Source of the DNA: Typhlomys cinereus
Lineage: Eukaryota; Chordata; Mammalia; Rodentia; Platacanthomyidae
DNA length: 64,000 nt
Direction: 5' to 3'
Assembly: GCA_023101885.1 (NCBI GenBank)
Contig: JALPQD010000089.1
Location: 2,961,087 to 3,025,086, forward strand
In this document: piece by piece, positions 1 through 12,215 of the stretch
Position numbering within the stretch: position 1 is the stretch's first letter
Layout: the number at the start of each line of letters is the position of its first letter
Position numbers and translations under genes: made by a program
Notes under the pieces: generated by a model
Seen by the model: only the letters and a program-made list of their open reading frames with translations
Database searches by the model: none
Told to the model about the DNA's origin: nothing

Positions 1-241
1 TTTTTTTTTTTTTTTTTTTGCATGTGTGGGCAGATGTAGAAGAGGCTGCTTGAGTGTGTGCGCTTATGGAAACCCAAGGGTGGTATTGGAAATCACCCTG
101 GATTGCTCTGGGGTTTCCCAGCCTCTGTCTTCTAGAGATGGAAGAATAGGTTGCCGCCATTTCTGCCCAGCATTTTTACATGGATCTGGGGATTCAAACT
201 CTGATTCTTTTTCTCGAAAGGCAAAGGCCATCTCCCCAGTC
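1..241 (-). repeat. tRNA-derived SINE (family A), reverse strand
   Basis: Reverse-strand copy of the dominant SINE here. It starts with a poly-T run at the window edge (its A tail) and runs through AATCACCCTGGATTGCTCT and GGGGTTTCCCAGCCTCTG to the tRNA-like head at CATCTCCCC. Its spurious reading frames are not genes. Confidence 0.8.
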
Positions 242-1948
242 CTGAGCAGTTCATCTTGATCAACCAACTTTATGCAGTATTCATTGAACAGAAATTCATA
301 GCAGTTCTGAGAAAATTCCATTGGCTTTTAAATATGATTTTTAGGGTATCTTAGTCCTACTTCTGATTCAAGCTACTGACGCTTCAAAATTGGACAAGAA
401 CTTTGTAAAGATCCTGTGATATTACACTAGCTGCCTTTTCCTCCTTTCCAGTGTTCTGGATGCAAATCAAAGTGTTTTTATATAACTCCAAAGGCAATGA
501 GGTAAGAAGAGAAGGCAAAATGTTTTTCTTCAATTTCTGAGTAAACAATTTGAATGGTGAGCTAAGAACATATGTACTTACCCCCTGGAGACTTCAGATT
601 CCCAATGGAACTGACTGTTCAGCAAGATATTACAATATATGCTCCTAAATAACAGGGGGCTCAGAGTGGCCTTTGGATTTGCAGTTCTGTGATCACATAA
701 TACTTAGAAATGGTTCATTTAATTATCCTACAATGAGACATCCATATAAGAAACTAATCTACTCAATGATGATAGTAAAGTACTTAATTTGTGTGCCTGC
801 CTTCAAACATACCACAGTCCATTGGGAGAAATACATAATTAACTGCACAATTATAACACCATTATGTAAATTGGACTAGGGTGTATGTAAAGTACAATGC
901 CAACTTGGAGCCAAGTTCTTTGTAAACTACGGCTATTTGTAAGTCATTTTTGAAATCAAATCAGAACAGAACCAGGCTTTGTCTAAAAGTGAAGGAAGAG
1001 CATTTATTTATTATCATGGGTGAAAGAAGGATATAAAGAGGATTATTCTTAAATGTAGTGCTAATTAAAGATTTTTCTCTAATTTTGGAAAATAATTTTC
1101 TCCCCTCTTCATGGCTTTTCCTTCCCTGCAGAAGGAATTCCTCCTGTTCACAGTTTTCCAGTAGAAAAGGGTAGATTAACTCATATAAAGTTGGAGGATG
1201 AAACTGGATCTACATGATGTAAATTTTTTCATGAGAAAAGCCTGAGTACCCTCAGTTTAAGTAGTTCTATATCATTCCTTTGGTTTTTCTTTCTAGAAAT
1301 GGATTCAGTAGACTCCAGGATCTCCAGACAATACGTAAATCTCTAATCATAGTTTAGTCCATTCTTTTTCCTCAGCCTCTGATACTTCTAATGGCCTTAA
1401 TTTCTCTAGCCAAGTTGTATGCATTCCTCAGAGCTTTCCACAAATGCCACTTCCACAAAAGCACTCTCTGGCTCCCCATGATTGAAATTAGTGATTCTCC
1501 CTCTTCAGTTTATTCCACTATGTGCGACCGTCATCTTGTAACTCGTGTGCATGCCTGTCTGCCACGTTAGTCCAGAATCTCACTGATGAACACAGCCAAC
1601 CATGTTTCATTGACCACAAATATACCAGCACTTTTTTTTTTGCATGGAGTAGGTGGCTTATTTATATATGCTAAACAAATGGATGCTGACAGGGAAGTAG
1701 AAGTTTTACATTATCAACCATATCCCAGAGGTTAATGATGTGACTCACCTCTCTGAGAAGAAAGATGTCTTACAAAAGACATACAGTGGTAAGAAACACA
1801 CACAAGACAAACAGACCCGGTTCAGGAACTAATCTGCCATTTACATGCAACGTGACCATGGTCAGATGGACTTAATGTCTGGAAACTTCAATTATTTTCA
1901 ATGAAGAAAGTAATGATTAAATTTGCAATGCTTTTATCATTTAGTGGT
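242..1948. other. Intron sequence, nothing recognised
   Basis: AT-rich intron before the SH3 exon. I see no exon, clear SINE or long open frame. Any old repeats here are too decayed for me to name. Confidence 0.5.
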
Positions 1949-1970
1949 TTTATATATATATATATATATA
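1949..1970. repeat. (TA)n microsatellite
   Basis: About ten perfect TA units. Confidence 0.95.
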
Positions 1971-2195
1971 GTACCTGTTCTAGTTGTGATCAATTATAGA
2001 TGCCTAATAGCTGCTTATTTCCTAGTCTTTTTAATCCTATGTTCTCTGATAATGGTGGACTAGGGTATCTTTGTTTGAAAAACTATAACTTGCATTTTCA
2101 TATCTATAAAGACTGAAAGAAGATAACATTAAAAAAAAGAAGAGCAAGGGGATGTCTTGGTCATGAAACACTTGCTGTATAAGAACCCACATAAA

Positions 2196-2465
2196 AAGCC
2201 AAGCACGGTGGTGTGTACTTGTAACCCCCACACTGAGGTTAAGACAGGAGGATCCCTGGAGTTTCTTGACCAGCTACTCTTGCCTAAATGGTGAGCTGTA
2301 TGTTAAAAAGACCTTCCCAATCAACAGGCCTCAAAAAGTAAGGTGGAGGCGTGAGCGAGGAAGATGTCCAGCATTAGCTTCTGGCTTCCACTTGCATGCA
2401 TACGTGCATCTCCACTGGCACGCATGCACATGAACATCATACATCACACACACAAAAACAGGTAA
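2196..2465 (+). repeat. B3-like SINE, head missing
   Basis: It begins AGCACGGTGGTGTGTACTTG, passes GACAGGAGGATCCCTGGAG and TGGTGAGCT, and ends in CACACACAAAAA. This order matches the body of rodent B3 SINEs. The tRNA-like head is absent. Confidence 0.65.
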
Positions 2466-3962
2466 AGTTTAAAAAGCTCTTTCAAAACATTATTGAGTTT
2501 ATTTAAAGACCTTCAAATGACAATTAAATACATCAGATTCTGAAGACAAGAGTCAAGGGACAAAGAAAGACTATTATAGACTCAGAAAATCCCCGAGGGA
2601 GACTTTGACCCCAGTAAAGAATTACAATTGCAGTCAACTTGAAAAGATCAGGAGCTAATGTAGCAAGAAATTAAGAAACTGTATCTCTGTGGATTATTAA
2701 GTAAATTACTTGCCTCAAATACATATTTCTTGGCCTGTCTTATACATTACATACCGTTTTCCACTTGAAATTGTTAACCTCATCTCTCTAACTGACTAGA
2801 TCAAATTGAAAAGGCCCCCTGTGGATATTCTTTCCTGCCAGAATTGATCCTAGTCTATCTAGACAGTGAGAGTCTTCCTTGCCAGACAGCCTACCTTGAT
2901 TAACTTAAGGTGCTCACCAGTCAGTAAAATGAAAATCCTCCCACTACCCCAGACTGCTAGTCTATGAAGAATTTCTTTAATACCCAATACCAGCTTTCTT
3001 TTTGGAAAATTTTATGAAGATCAAGCATTTGTCTTGCCTATTTATTCACTGTTTATTGTACAACTCAGATTCAATGATGAAGCACCTACCAGCAACATAT
3101 GCTAAGATTCATTTCTCCATTTCTGTCTAACTTTTGATTCAAGACAGGAGGCACCTGACCAGATGCATGCCATAACTCAAGATCAATCTTTCTTTGCAAC
3201 ATTGACCAAGTAGCCCCAGTAAAGTTAATTATAATGGAAATTCCTAAAGATGGGTGAAACTCCCACTAATATATATCAGCTAGAGTCTTTGTTATTAGAC
3301 ATTTTTCTTTTGATCTCTGTTTAACCCTACTTGACATAGTTTGAGATCTCATACAGGAGAAAATTTGCCCAGTCTGCTAAAAATAGAGGACCACAGGAGG
3401 TTGTCATACCCATAATTCACAATAGGCAGGACCTGATTTCCTTTGATTGCACACAGTTTTTCTGCTGTGTTTAACAAGCTCTAACTTGACTTGCTTGCAG
3501 TATTGTAACCAATAAGACTCATAAATTGTGTGAGTGAAGATATACTGTCTGGCTCATCTTTTACCCCGGTGATGAGTAAACTATTTGAGACAAGTTAGAA
3601 GCCATTAATAACTCCTGGAGCCAGGTGAGAGAATACAAAGCAGAGGAGAGGAGACAAGGGACTATGTAACACCTCAGTAGTTCTCAGGCAGTTGTTACAA
3701 TACATGTGTGAAATCAGATTATGAAATGTGGCTTCACTTATGGGCTGGATGAGACAGTTATGAATCTTTCTAGCTCAAAGGGCCACCATCCAGTGGCCAC
3801 TTCAGTAACTTTCTCATCCAGACACCTTCTGTGACACCATCCTAGCTTGCCTACCATAGGATGCTGATTTTTCTAGAAATGGCTAGAATGGCTCAGTTCT
3901 TCTTATTCTTTCTTGTCCACATTACTCATTTCTATCAGAACTGGTCAAATCCATGTTGGTCT
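2466..3962. other. Intron sequence, nothing recognised
   Basis: AT-rich sequence with no exon signal or clear repeat family that I can name. Confidence 0.5.
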
Positions 3963-4408
3963 TTCCATTTGCTTCTCTCTTTTTTTTTTTTATTTCTACT
4001 CATACAAACTTAACAGATACACCGGTCCCCTCCCTCCCTCCAACCTTCCACTGCCCTGTGCCCCCCTCCCCTCTCCCTTCCTCCCCATCCCCCAGTGCCT
4101 CCCCTTCCCATCCCTGGAGCATCCTTTAATGTGCATGCCAGACTCGCCTCTGGGTCCTCCTCTCGGATGAGGTGCAAGGACCCAGTGGCATTTCCCAGAA
4201 CCCTTTCCTGTGTTCCCCTTAAGCATAGGAACACTACTGTGGCTGTCAATCCCTTGCCCCCAAGGATCCTAGTGCCTTTAGCAAATGCTAGACTTTGTGG
4301 GGTCAATAGTGTGTTGGACATTGCACAGGGCATGCAAAGTCCAATTATGATTGCTTCGGCCCTAACTTGTGTGGAGTATCTTGCATATCATTGCTTCCAT
4401 TTGCTTCT
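3963..4408 (-). mobile_element. 5'-truncated L1 3' end with target-site duplication
   Basis: A C-rich/T-rich sequence starts with a poly-T run (3980 on), so the element is on the reverse strand. It carries the GGGAGG-rich 3' region typical of rodent L1. A perfect 14-bp direct repeat TTCCATTTGCTTCT flanks it at 3963-3976 and 4395-4408, marking the target-site duplication. Related copies lie near 30430 and 55010. Its open frames are not genes. Confidence 0.8.
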
Positions 4409-6340
4409 TAAAGCCCCTCCCCCTTTTCTCACTTGACAAACCTGTTAGAATTCTCTCATGCCTTCCTCCTCTCTGTGGGACTCTTTGTCCATCTGTCAAA
4501 TGACTGGTGAGAACCCTAAATTAATCAAGGTAGCACGTCTGGTAAGGAAGAACTCTCAGTTCATCCACACGTTCCACCCGTATGCTGGTGACACTCCCAG
4601 GGTCTTTCTCTTATTCTTTATGAATTCTTCATGAGGTTTCTAACAAGAGAATTTCTCTTCCTTTAAGGAACTATGTCTTCTGCTTGCCAACATTAAAAAA
4701 AAAAAAACTCAACAGAAGAGAGTCTTCTTGGGTTAATGTAATAGATACTGCTGAAGCGGATTGCATTCAGTGGCTGCGTGTTCTCCTGGAGGACTAACCT
4801 GACTCCACCCTGCAGAGTTCCTGTATTTAGAACTTAGGGCATCCTGGCGTTTCTCTAGCTATCCAAGGAACCCTTGTTAAATTGGTCAGAAATGCTCCGA
4901 AACAAATTTCTTTCTGAAATGTTCATTCTGAAAGTAAATGGACATCTGTGAGATTCCAAATGGACCCTGAGATGTCGTGGCATCAATAAAAGAAAGCGTT
5001 CATCTAAGTATCCGGGAACTGATGTGCGAAATTAAAAGGGTCCGTGCTCTGATTTAAAGGATCCTGAATTCCTCTTGGGGGCCTCGGAGTGCCTGAGCAA
5101 CAGAGTGAAGAGAAACCAGAAATCCCATTTTCCCTGCACTCGGTCAGAGTTTGTAATGTTCTAGAAATAGTTTAGAAGGAAAATCCATGATTTATTCTGG
5201 CAATGAAACTTGGAAAGCGCTGCATGTACATCATGACAGAGGACTACTGACCAAAGTGACTGTCTCCGCCTTCCCTTCCGGCTCGCTCAACCCCATCCCT
5301 CTGGGCAAAGCGCTACTTCTCTCTGGTGTACACTCTCAGGGGTGGTGACCTGTCTACCTGCCTTAGGTGACACATCATACTGGTAATTCTCTCTTCTGCC
5401 TCTTCCATCCCTCTAAAATCCATAATGGCATTGTTTTGTTGTTTTCCTTATTCACCACTGTATCGCCAACACCTCACATACATTTGGACAGATGGAAATG
5501 TAGTAGTAAAGTGCTTGCATGATTGTATGGTTTCAGGCAACTGAAAATTACACGCCATTGGCTGCCTTCACAACAGTGCCACAGGGCGGTCTGATCTCTA
5601 TCCCCAGAGAAAAGATGCATCACACCAAGTCTTTCCTCCTGTGTGGATACTGTGAGAGTCCTGTGGTGCTTGCTACTAGTAGAACTACTAGTCCCAGCCC
5701 TGACATTTAATAAGAGTCAAAGGAATGTTGCAGGGACGAATCAATATTAAAACAATAAAAATCAAAATAGATCATTCTCATGTGCTCCCAAAGGTCAGTT
5801 GTGGCACAGGGGCTTGTACTGATACGTATCAATTTTGCAGCATACCATGTATCTATGGGCCCTCATGTTGCCTCAAGCCTGTCCCTGCCTAGCAGACTGG
5901 AGTAGTCCGTAGTTTACAACATAGGAAACAGAATTCCAGGACCTTTTCTGTAGCAGATAAGCAGCAGGTCGCGGAAATGGGAAGTGCTTCCATGTCTAGC
6001 TGGCATTACCCATGGTCCTGCACCTGGGTATGTGGAAGTTGTTTCATCCTTTACTGCTTAAGTTGAAAAATTGTGAAACTGTAAAACATACAACTAATGG
6101 TCACACAAACTCTAAATCTTAACAAATACGTGCACTCATTTTCCGAGTTATCTTTAGCTTTTATGACCCTTTAAATGCCGGAGCCACTGGGAGAGCTAGG
6201 AGCATTCCTTGCAGACATTTCATCCAATTAAGCAAAGCTACTGAACAGCCCTCACAGTGAGCAAAAGTCGGACCACACAGTCTCGGTGCCTTTTGAAAAA
6301 TCACTGAAGAAAGATCAAAGGATTTGATTTTTTAAAAATA
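4409..6340. other. Intron sequence; possible L2 remnant near 5395-5500
   Basis: The stretch CACTGTATCGCCAACACCTCACATACA resembles the end of an L2 element (ctgtatccccagcacctagcaca), but it is short and diverged. Otherwise nothing is recognised. Confidence 0.4.
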
Positions 6341-6349
6341 AAAAACAGT

Positions 6350-6486
6350 TTGGGGCTGGTAAGATAGCTCAGTGAGTAAGGAATCTGCTTGCGAACCTGG
6401 CGACCTGGGTTTAATGGCCAGGAAAACTACACGATGCCTGTGTGCACCTCTCTCTTTCTCTAGAATACATGAATAAAATGTTTTTA
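6350..6486 (+). repeat. Short tRNA-derived SINE
   Basis: The head GGGGCTGGTAAGATAGCTCAGTGAGTAAGG contains a Pol III A-box-like segment. A short body follows, ending CATGAATAAAATG. This copy is much shorter than the other SINEs. Confidence 0.65.
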
Positions 6487-6589
6487 CCAAATGTGTATAG
6501 GTAGAAGAAATAAGGTGGCTCTTAGTGACCAATCAGCTATGCTATAGTGTTACGACAGCAGCAAACATACACTGCACATGCTCACATAT

Positions 6590-6744
6590 CATGCACACAC
6601 CACACCACACACACGCACACAACCACCACCACTACCACCACCACCACTGTCACCACACACCACATACCCTACATTTACATGCACAGCACACACACCAGAC
6701 ACCCCACAAATTCACATATACCACATATCTCTCTCTCTCTTTCT

Positions 6745-6789
<45 letters not shown>

Positions 6790-6860
6790 ACATGCACTAC
6801 AACATTTACACACACAGCACACATACCCTAGACACATGACACACTCCCATACACCACATA

Positions 6861-6914
<54 letters not shown>

Positions 6915-6916
6915 CC
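6590..6916. repeat. Compound (CA)n, (CCA)n and (TC)n microsatellite
   Basis: ACCACC and CA-rich repeats (6594-6720) are followed by (CA)n at about 6748-6789 and (TC)n at 6867-6912. The histidine/threonine or serine/leucine reading frames across it are artefacts of the repeats. Confidence 0.95.
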
Positions 6917-7739
6917 CAGGTTGAGTTCTGAATTCAGTGCAGTTCAAGTTAGGCTTGAGCAGCCTCCTCCTCTGGGCTCCATGTGACAACTGCAGATATG
7001 ACTGATGGTCTCCATCAAGGGGCGAAATCCAGAAGGAACAATACACTTATGGACATGCCAACTAAAATGTAGCCTGTAAGAGGAAGCATCAAATCACATG
7101 GCATAGAGAGGAGTTAGACTTATGAGGGTTTCCAGAGAATGCCGTGAGTCTGAAAGAACAGACTGAAATTCGCGGGATGGATTTACATATGGATATGCAT
7201 ATATTACGTATAGTGCATGTGCATATCAGTCGGTGCTTCTGCTTTCTATTATTTCTATTATTTTCTATTTCTAGTATTGGCTGAAAAATTACATCTTTGC
7301 TCTCCAACATGCAATAGGGTGTGTCTCAGAGAAGAAAGGCCGGGGGCGTTTGGTGGCCCCACTTGGGGAAGTGCTTCTAGGGAAAGGCAAGTCTAGGGGT
7401 AGCTGAGGGGAAGAGAATAAGCGCTGAGGACTGTAAAGTCTAGCGCTGCAGAGGAGCCAGCCTGAGGAGGCCTGAGGCAGGCTGGGACTGTGGGATCGGA
7501 GGCAGACGTGCGGCCGCCCGTGGGCTAGGAGATGGACCAAGTGGCCACTCCACTGACAACTTCTTCATGAGCACCCAGAGCTCCTGCTCTGGCTTAGCTC
7601 TGCGGCCACCGCTATTCCTACTGGACTCAACTGTAGCTGCATCCAGAGCCTCAGATCTGGCCGCTCCTCCTGGGTGAGCAACTTTCTCCTCCGATGACCA
7701 CATGATTCTTTCCCTCATTCCTTTCAAGCCCTGAGCCAA

Positions 7740-7985
7740 ATGTCTGCTCCTCAGGGAATCCTGTGTCCATACACTGCTTTGAAATGCAACTTCTTTACCA
7801 CTGCAGCCCTTACACGCCCCCACAATCCTAACCCCCAAACACCCTGCTTGATTCTGACCCTTTTTCATTACAGTTACATATTTGTAATCTCTGTCACTAT
7901 TTACTTAGTTATTATGCTCATCTTTGTGGAGAGCAATTTTTATCCATCTTCTTCATGGCTAGATCCTAAGCTCCTGAAATTACCT
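7740..7985 (+). repeat. L2-type LINE remnant
   Basis: Phrases such as AAATGCAACTTCTTTACCACTGCAGCC, ACTATTTACTTAGTTATTATGCTCAT and GGCTAGATCCTAAGCTCCTGA follow the layout of the L2 3' end. The open frames across it are not supported as genes. Confidence 0.5.
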
Positions 7986-7998
7986 GAATGCTCACCAG

Positions 7999-8285
7999 GC
8001 CTGGGGAGATGGCTCAGAGGTTAAAGCGCTTGCCAGAAGAAACTGGGTTCAGAAGCCCAGATCCTATGTAAAGTGCCAGATGATGCGGTAGCCCACCTGT
8101 AATTCCAGTCTTAGAAGACAGACTGGGAGCAAGCTGGCTACCCAGTGTGGCTCCAGTAGCAAGCTCTGGGTTTTAGGAGAGACCTTGTCCTTTAAAGAAT
8201 AAGGTAGAAGACCACCAAGGGTGATTCTCATTATCAATCTCAGATTTTTACAGGTTGGTGCACATAAACCCACACACATATGAGT
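7999..8285 (+). repeat. B3/B2-like tRNA SINE
   Basis: The head GGCCTGGGGAGATGGCTCAGAGGTTAAAGCGCTTG carries an A-box, followed by a B3-like body (CCCACCTGTAATTCCAGTC) and a CACACACA tail. Confidence 0.7.
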
Positions 8286-9029
8286 CAATGAGTGGCTAAA
8301 TGAATGTGTCTCCTTACCTGTACTCCTTGCAGATCTAAGGGCTAAAAGCAAAACTCTTACTCATTTCTGAGTTCCAGCAAAGATTAGTACTTGGATTACT
8401 TGGAGTTATGCTCTATATAATATCACAGTATTTAAATGAATGTTATCTCATTTCCATACGTATTCTGAACTCAATGTGTAAATACAGTAATTATGGAACC
8501 ATTTTGCTCTCTTTATCTGCCCATGTTCATTAGGTTATAATGCAAACCTTTATGGTCATATATGGGATGTTGGGTGAAGGTTTCCTTATTCTAGAATATG
8601 TCCTACCACAATCACTCCTGTGGTCTCCATCTTGTTTTCTGGAAAAAAATAAAATGCAACAAATTCAGTATTGAGAACACCTGAAAACATTGCCCAGTAT
8701 TTTGGTTACAGAGGATGTGACCATTTCGTCACTTATCCCAAGAAACCACCACTGCAGGGTGCTGAGGATTTGAGACACTCACATCAATACCCTTGACTGT
8801 CTCTCCCTCCTTTTTGATGTACTCATAAGAAAAGTGAACTGTATCCATCTCCTCTTCTGTTGCCAGTCAGTAAAGAAAAGGCAGGCTCCCCTTGTTGACG
8901 TTCCCAAGAACAACTCTGAAACCAGGGGAGGGAATTTACAAGGGAGAACTTGAATCTAGATTTAATTATCAAATATGAACATCTATTAAATCCTAAAAGG
9001 TCTTCCTTAGTGGTCCCATGGGGTTCTTT

Positions 9030-9140
9030 GCCTTTGCTCTCAGCCTTTGCTGTGTCCTTTCGTAACCCAGGAACAGAGGCATGAAGTAATTTGCTGATAT
9101 TACACAGTCTTTCAAGTGGCACAGCCACTTGAGTCCCAGA
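9030..9140 (+). repeat. MIR remnant
   Basis: GAGGCATGAAGTAATTTGCTGATATTACACAG matches the MIR core pattern (gaggttaagtaacttgcccaaggtcacacag). Confidence 0.5.
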
Positions 9141-9299
9141 CTCCCTAATGCTGCCATGTCACAGGAAGTTGTTCCATGTATCAGTGTAGGCGTTTGGATG
9201 ATAATTGTCAGCAGGGATGACTTCTCTTGTAGGGTAGTTTTTCTTTTTCTCCACTGCAACTTTCTCTGTCTTATTGCAGTATGACCCTGTGCTGGAGTT

Positions 9300-9672
9300 C
9301 ACCTGCATATGTTGCTGATAAATCACCAGCAAACGGCTTAAGGGAGCAAGAGGTTTATTTTCTTATGATAGTCGGGTTACAGTTCTTAGTCCAGCTTGAT
9401 GGGAGAGCATGCACCAACACAAGGGCCAAGGGAACTGGCCAAACCAGCTCTACATAATGGCTGAAAGAGGGACCAGCATGTCTGGCCAAGTGTACGCAAG
9501 GATGCAGACTCTCTCAACCAGCTCTCTGTATTTTATTCCAGGGCCTAGTCCCACTCACCGGGGCCTTCCCCATTAGCTAGACAATCTCCTGCATGTTGGC
9601 TCTGGGCTTAACCCACAAATGTGCCCCAGTGTTCAAATCTTCAACTATCAAGTTGACATCTGTGTCTATGAC
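9300..9672 (-). repeat. LTR-like dispersed repeat, family B
   Basis: This is the reverse complement of the repeat at 33395-33805. They share the poly-adenylation-like end (TTATTTTCTTATGATAGTC here, ACTATCATAAGAAAATAAAT there) and the GGGCCTAGTCCCACTCA and CAACTATCAAGTTGACA segments. The architecture suggests a solo LTR. I cannot name the family. Confidence 0.6.
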
Positions 9673-9689
9673 ACCCTGTATTGTAGTTA

Positions 9690-10022
9690 TCCTTCTTGCT
9701 GCTGAGAGAACAGTCATATATCACTGAGAAAGAGAGATTGATTTGACTTAGAGTTCCAGTGGGGAGATATGATCCATTATGGTATAAAAGGCAGGGTGGG
9801 AAACAGAAACTGGATCACAGGAGTCATCATGGAGACAGAGAGAGAGAAAGGCAAACTACTAGAGGAAGCAAGGCAAGGCTCTCAACTCGAGCCCCACTCC
9901 TGTTGTGACTGTAAAACTCCAGTGAAGTTCCACCTTCTAAAGGTGCCAGGACCCTCCCAATTATTAACATCAGCTACAGATTCAAATACATGAGCCTGTG
10001 GGGAACAGCTCCCATGCAAAAA
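9690..10022 (-). repeat. LTR-like dispersed repeat, family C
   Basis: It shares ACTCCAGTGAAGTTCCACCTTCTAAAGGTGCC and CAAATACATGAGCCTGTGGGGA with the copy at 24226-24575. The family is unnamed, possibly MaLR-type. Confidence 0.5.
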
Positions 10023-10029
10023 TGTATAC

Positions 10030-12120
10030 TTAAAAGTAAGAAGCCATACTTGAGCTAACTTTTTAGCTAAAATCAGAAGCAATGGGCCACAGCTGGTACT
10101 GTGTTGGCGCCTACATCTCCATCAATGTAAGTGCTTTTTCCTGACACGTTGGGGGTGAGGTGGAGGGGGGAAAAGCTCTCATATCTTTCCACACACCTCT
10201 TCCCTGCACATCATTTTCTGAATGTCCAGCTGATGGTATTTGGGGGGGGCAGAGACAGTGATTTTAAAGTGGGTCAGTTTACACTGTCATCCATCCCTTA
10301 AACCTGAAGCGCCTCTGGTATAAGTTCAGATTTGCCTGTACTTCTCCCCTGGGGACGGGTGGGAGCTCATCATTCAACACTGAAGTGTGAACTAATCTGA
10401 CAGGAAGCAGGCTGCAATGGGCCCTGTCCCTGGAGACTCTGACCATAACATTGTCTGAAATGCTCTGCATGCAGATCACCTCAAGTCCCTAAGGAAATCA
10501 GAGCGCTGGAGACCCAGAGGGCAGAGAGAGAGAGAAAGAGGAGGGGAAGTTGTCACCCCTGGAAACAGTGCTGGTTTTCAGATTCTAATCAAACCCCCCA
10601 CCCCCTGCTACATAAGCTGGGAGGACCTCCATGCCCAATTGGTTCTTTCTTCATTCATGACAATGGGCTCCTGATTCCTCCATGCAATAGAAACTGATGT
10701 TTTCCCAAACCCTCATAACATAGACACTATATGATGTGATAAGAGACTCAAGGATATAGAACTGCCTCACACGATTTTAATGGTTAAGTGTCACAAATCT
10801 ATTTAATTACCACAGTCTGGAACATCATAAATTTTTACCTTCTATAAAAAGAGAAGAATGCCTTCATTTTGAATGGCCTCTCTGCAGTCATAGACGATAA
10901 ATTACCTCGCCCTATCACAATGCAAGATCAGCTATCATACTCACTAGTCACTCAATGCACAATGGCATTTTTGGCAACTATCCTGTTAAGGAGAGACAGA
11001 GATTAACATGTTTCCGACCATGAAGACAAGTGTTCATGGCTGGTGTTCATCACCCTCTTCACTGGAGACATATAGTTATTAAAAAGGATAAAGGAATCAG
11101 CGATAACCAAGAGTTAAATTAACCTGGACATGAGTTCTCACCATCAGGCTTGCACATGTTATAGTTGGTCAAAATGTCAGAAGCAATGAATACAGAGGAG
11201 CCAAGGGCTTCCAACTCCCCTGAGGCAAATGTATTCCCACTTAAAGGGCAGGGATGCTGTGTGCTTGCTTGGGATTTCTTAAGAAGCACAATTCCCATCT
11301 GGGCACCACCCAGGCCTTCTTTGCCCATCGTCTCAGACTGCTCATGTTGTTGCAAGAAAGGATTTTTTGAAATTCCAGGAACTGTCCTGTGACAAGTGAT
11401 AGGTTGAAAACAGAAAGTAATTTCTGTTGATCATTTAAAAGCCCCTGGAATAGGAAATGAATATGAAACTCCCCTGATCCCTGAGCTCATGCAATCTAAA
11501 ATATGCCAAAAATCACAATGCAGCATCACAAGAGGGGATGGAGAAGTCCGAGACCGACGAATATTAATTACAGTTTGGATCTGAAAGATTCCCCCAGAGC
11601 TCCTGCATCAAGTAAAGGCTTGGTCTTCCACATGTCTTTTGAATTGTAAGAGTGCTGGCCTCATCAGTAGATGTAGATTCCTAATTTTCTGGCGTTGTTG
11701 GGAAGCAGTAGACATTTCAGTGGGATCTAGAGTTGGAGCAAGCAAGACTCAGGCTTCACATACGCGGTCCTTGGTTCCTGCCTCATTCGTTCCCTGCTTC
11801 CTGGCCTCCATGAGATGAGCATCTTTGCTCCACTGTGCGCTCCAGCCCTAATGTTTGACCTTAACACCAACCCACAATGACAGAACCAGGTTACCATGGA
11901 CCACAACCTCTGAAATGTGAGCGAAGCTAACCTTTCCCATCTAAGCTGGTTTTGTCAGGGATGGAAAGCTGGTTCACACAAAGGAGGCAGCGCCACAGCT
12001 AAGTGATTCATACAACACAAGCACAATCAACATCAGCTGCGTGGAACTTTGCCTCATTTCCTCAAAGCATCTCACAAGACAGAGGTGTAGAACATGATAG
12101 CTACACCTGAGAAATTTTGT
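10030..12120. other. Intron sequence, nothing recognised
   Basis: No exon or named repeat seen. A short G-run (10232-10239) and a C-run near 10595 are present. Confidence 0.45.
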
Positions 12121-12124
12121 TGTA

Positions 12125-12215
12125 TCTGTAGAAACTATAGCCCAAGGAAGCCAAGTTACGTGCTCAAGAGCACACAGTGAGATTACGCTGAAATCCTGAC
12201 TAAAATCCTGCTGTC
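12125..12215 (+). repeat. MIR remnant
   Basis: GAAACTATAGCCCAAGGAAGCCAAGTTACGTGCTCAAGAGCACACAGTGAG follows the MIR core. Confidence 0.6.

Noticed and set aside
3913..4436. Proline-rich open frames on both strands as host genes
   Set aside because: They fall inside an L1 3' fragment bounded by a target-site duplication, and the same reading pattern recurs at the sister copies.
5675..5692. Short inverted repeat ACTAGTAG-AA-CTACTAGT
   Set aside because: Eight-base arms are expected by chance in 64 kb, and nothing nearby gives it a role.
6525..6931. Several overlapping histidine/threonine-rich open frames
   Set aside because: They translate CA, CCA and TC microsatellites in every frame, with no coding features.
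7289..7868. A possible gene in the GC-rich 7.3-7.9 kb stretch (142-residue reverse frame)
   Set aside because: No recognisable domain or splice structure; part of it overlaps an L2-like remnant.
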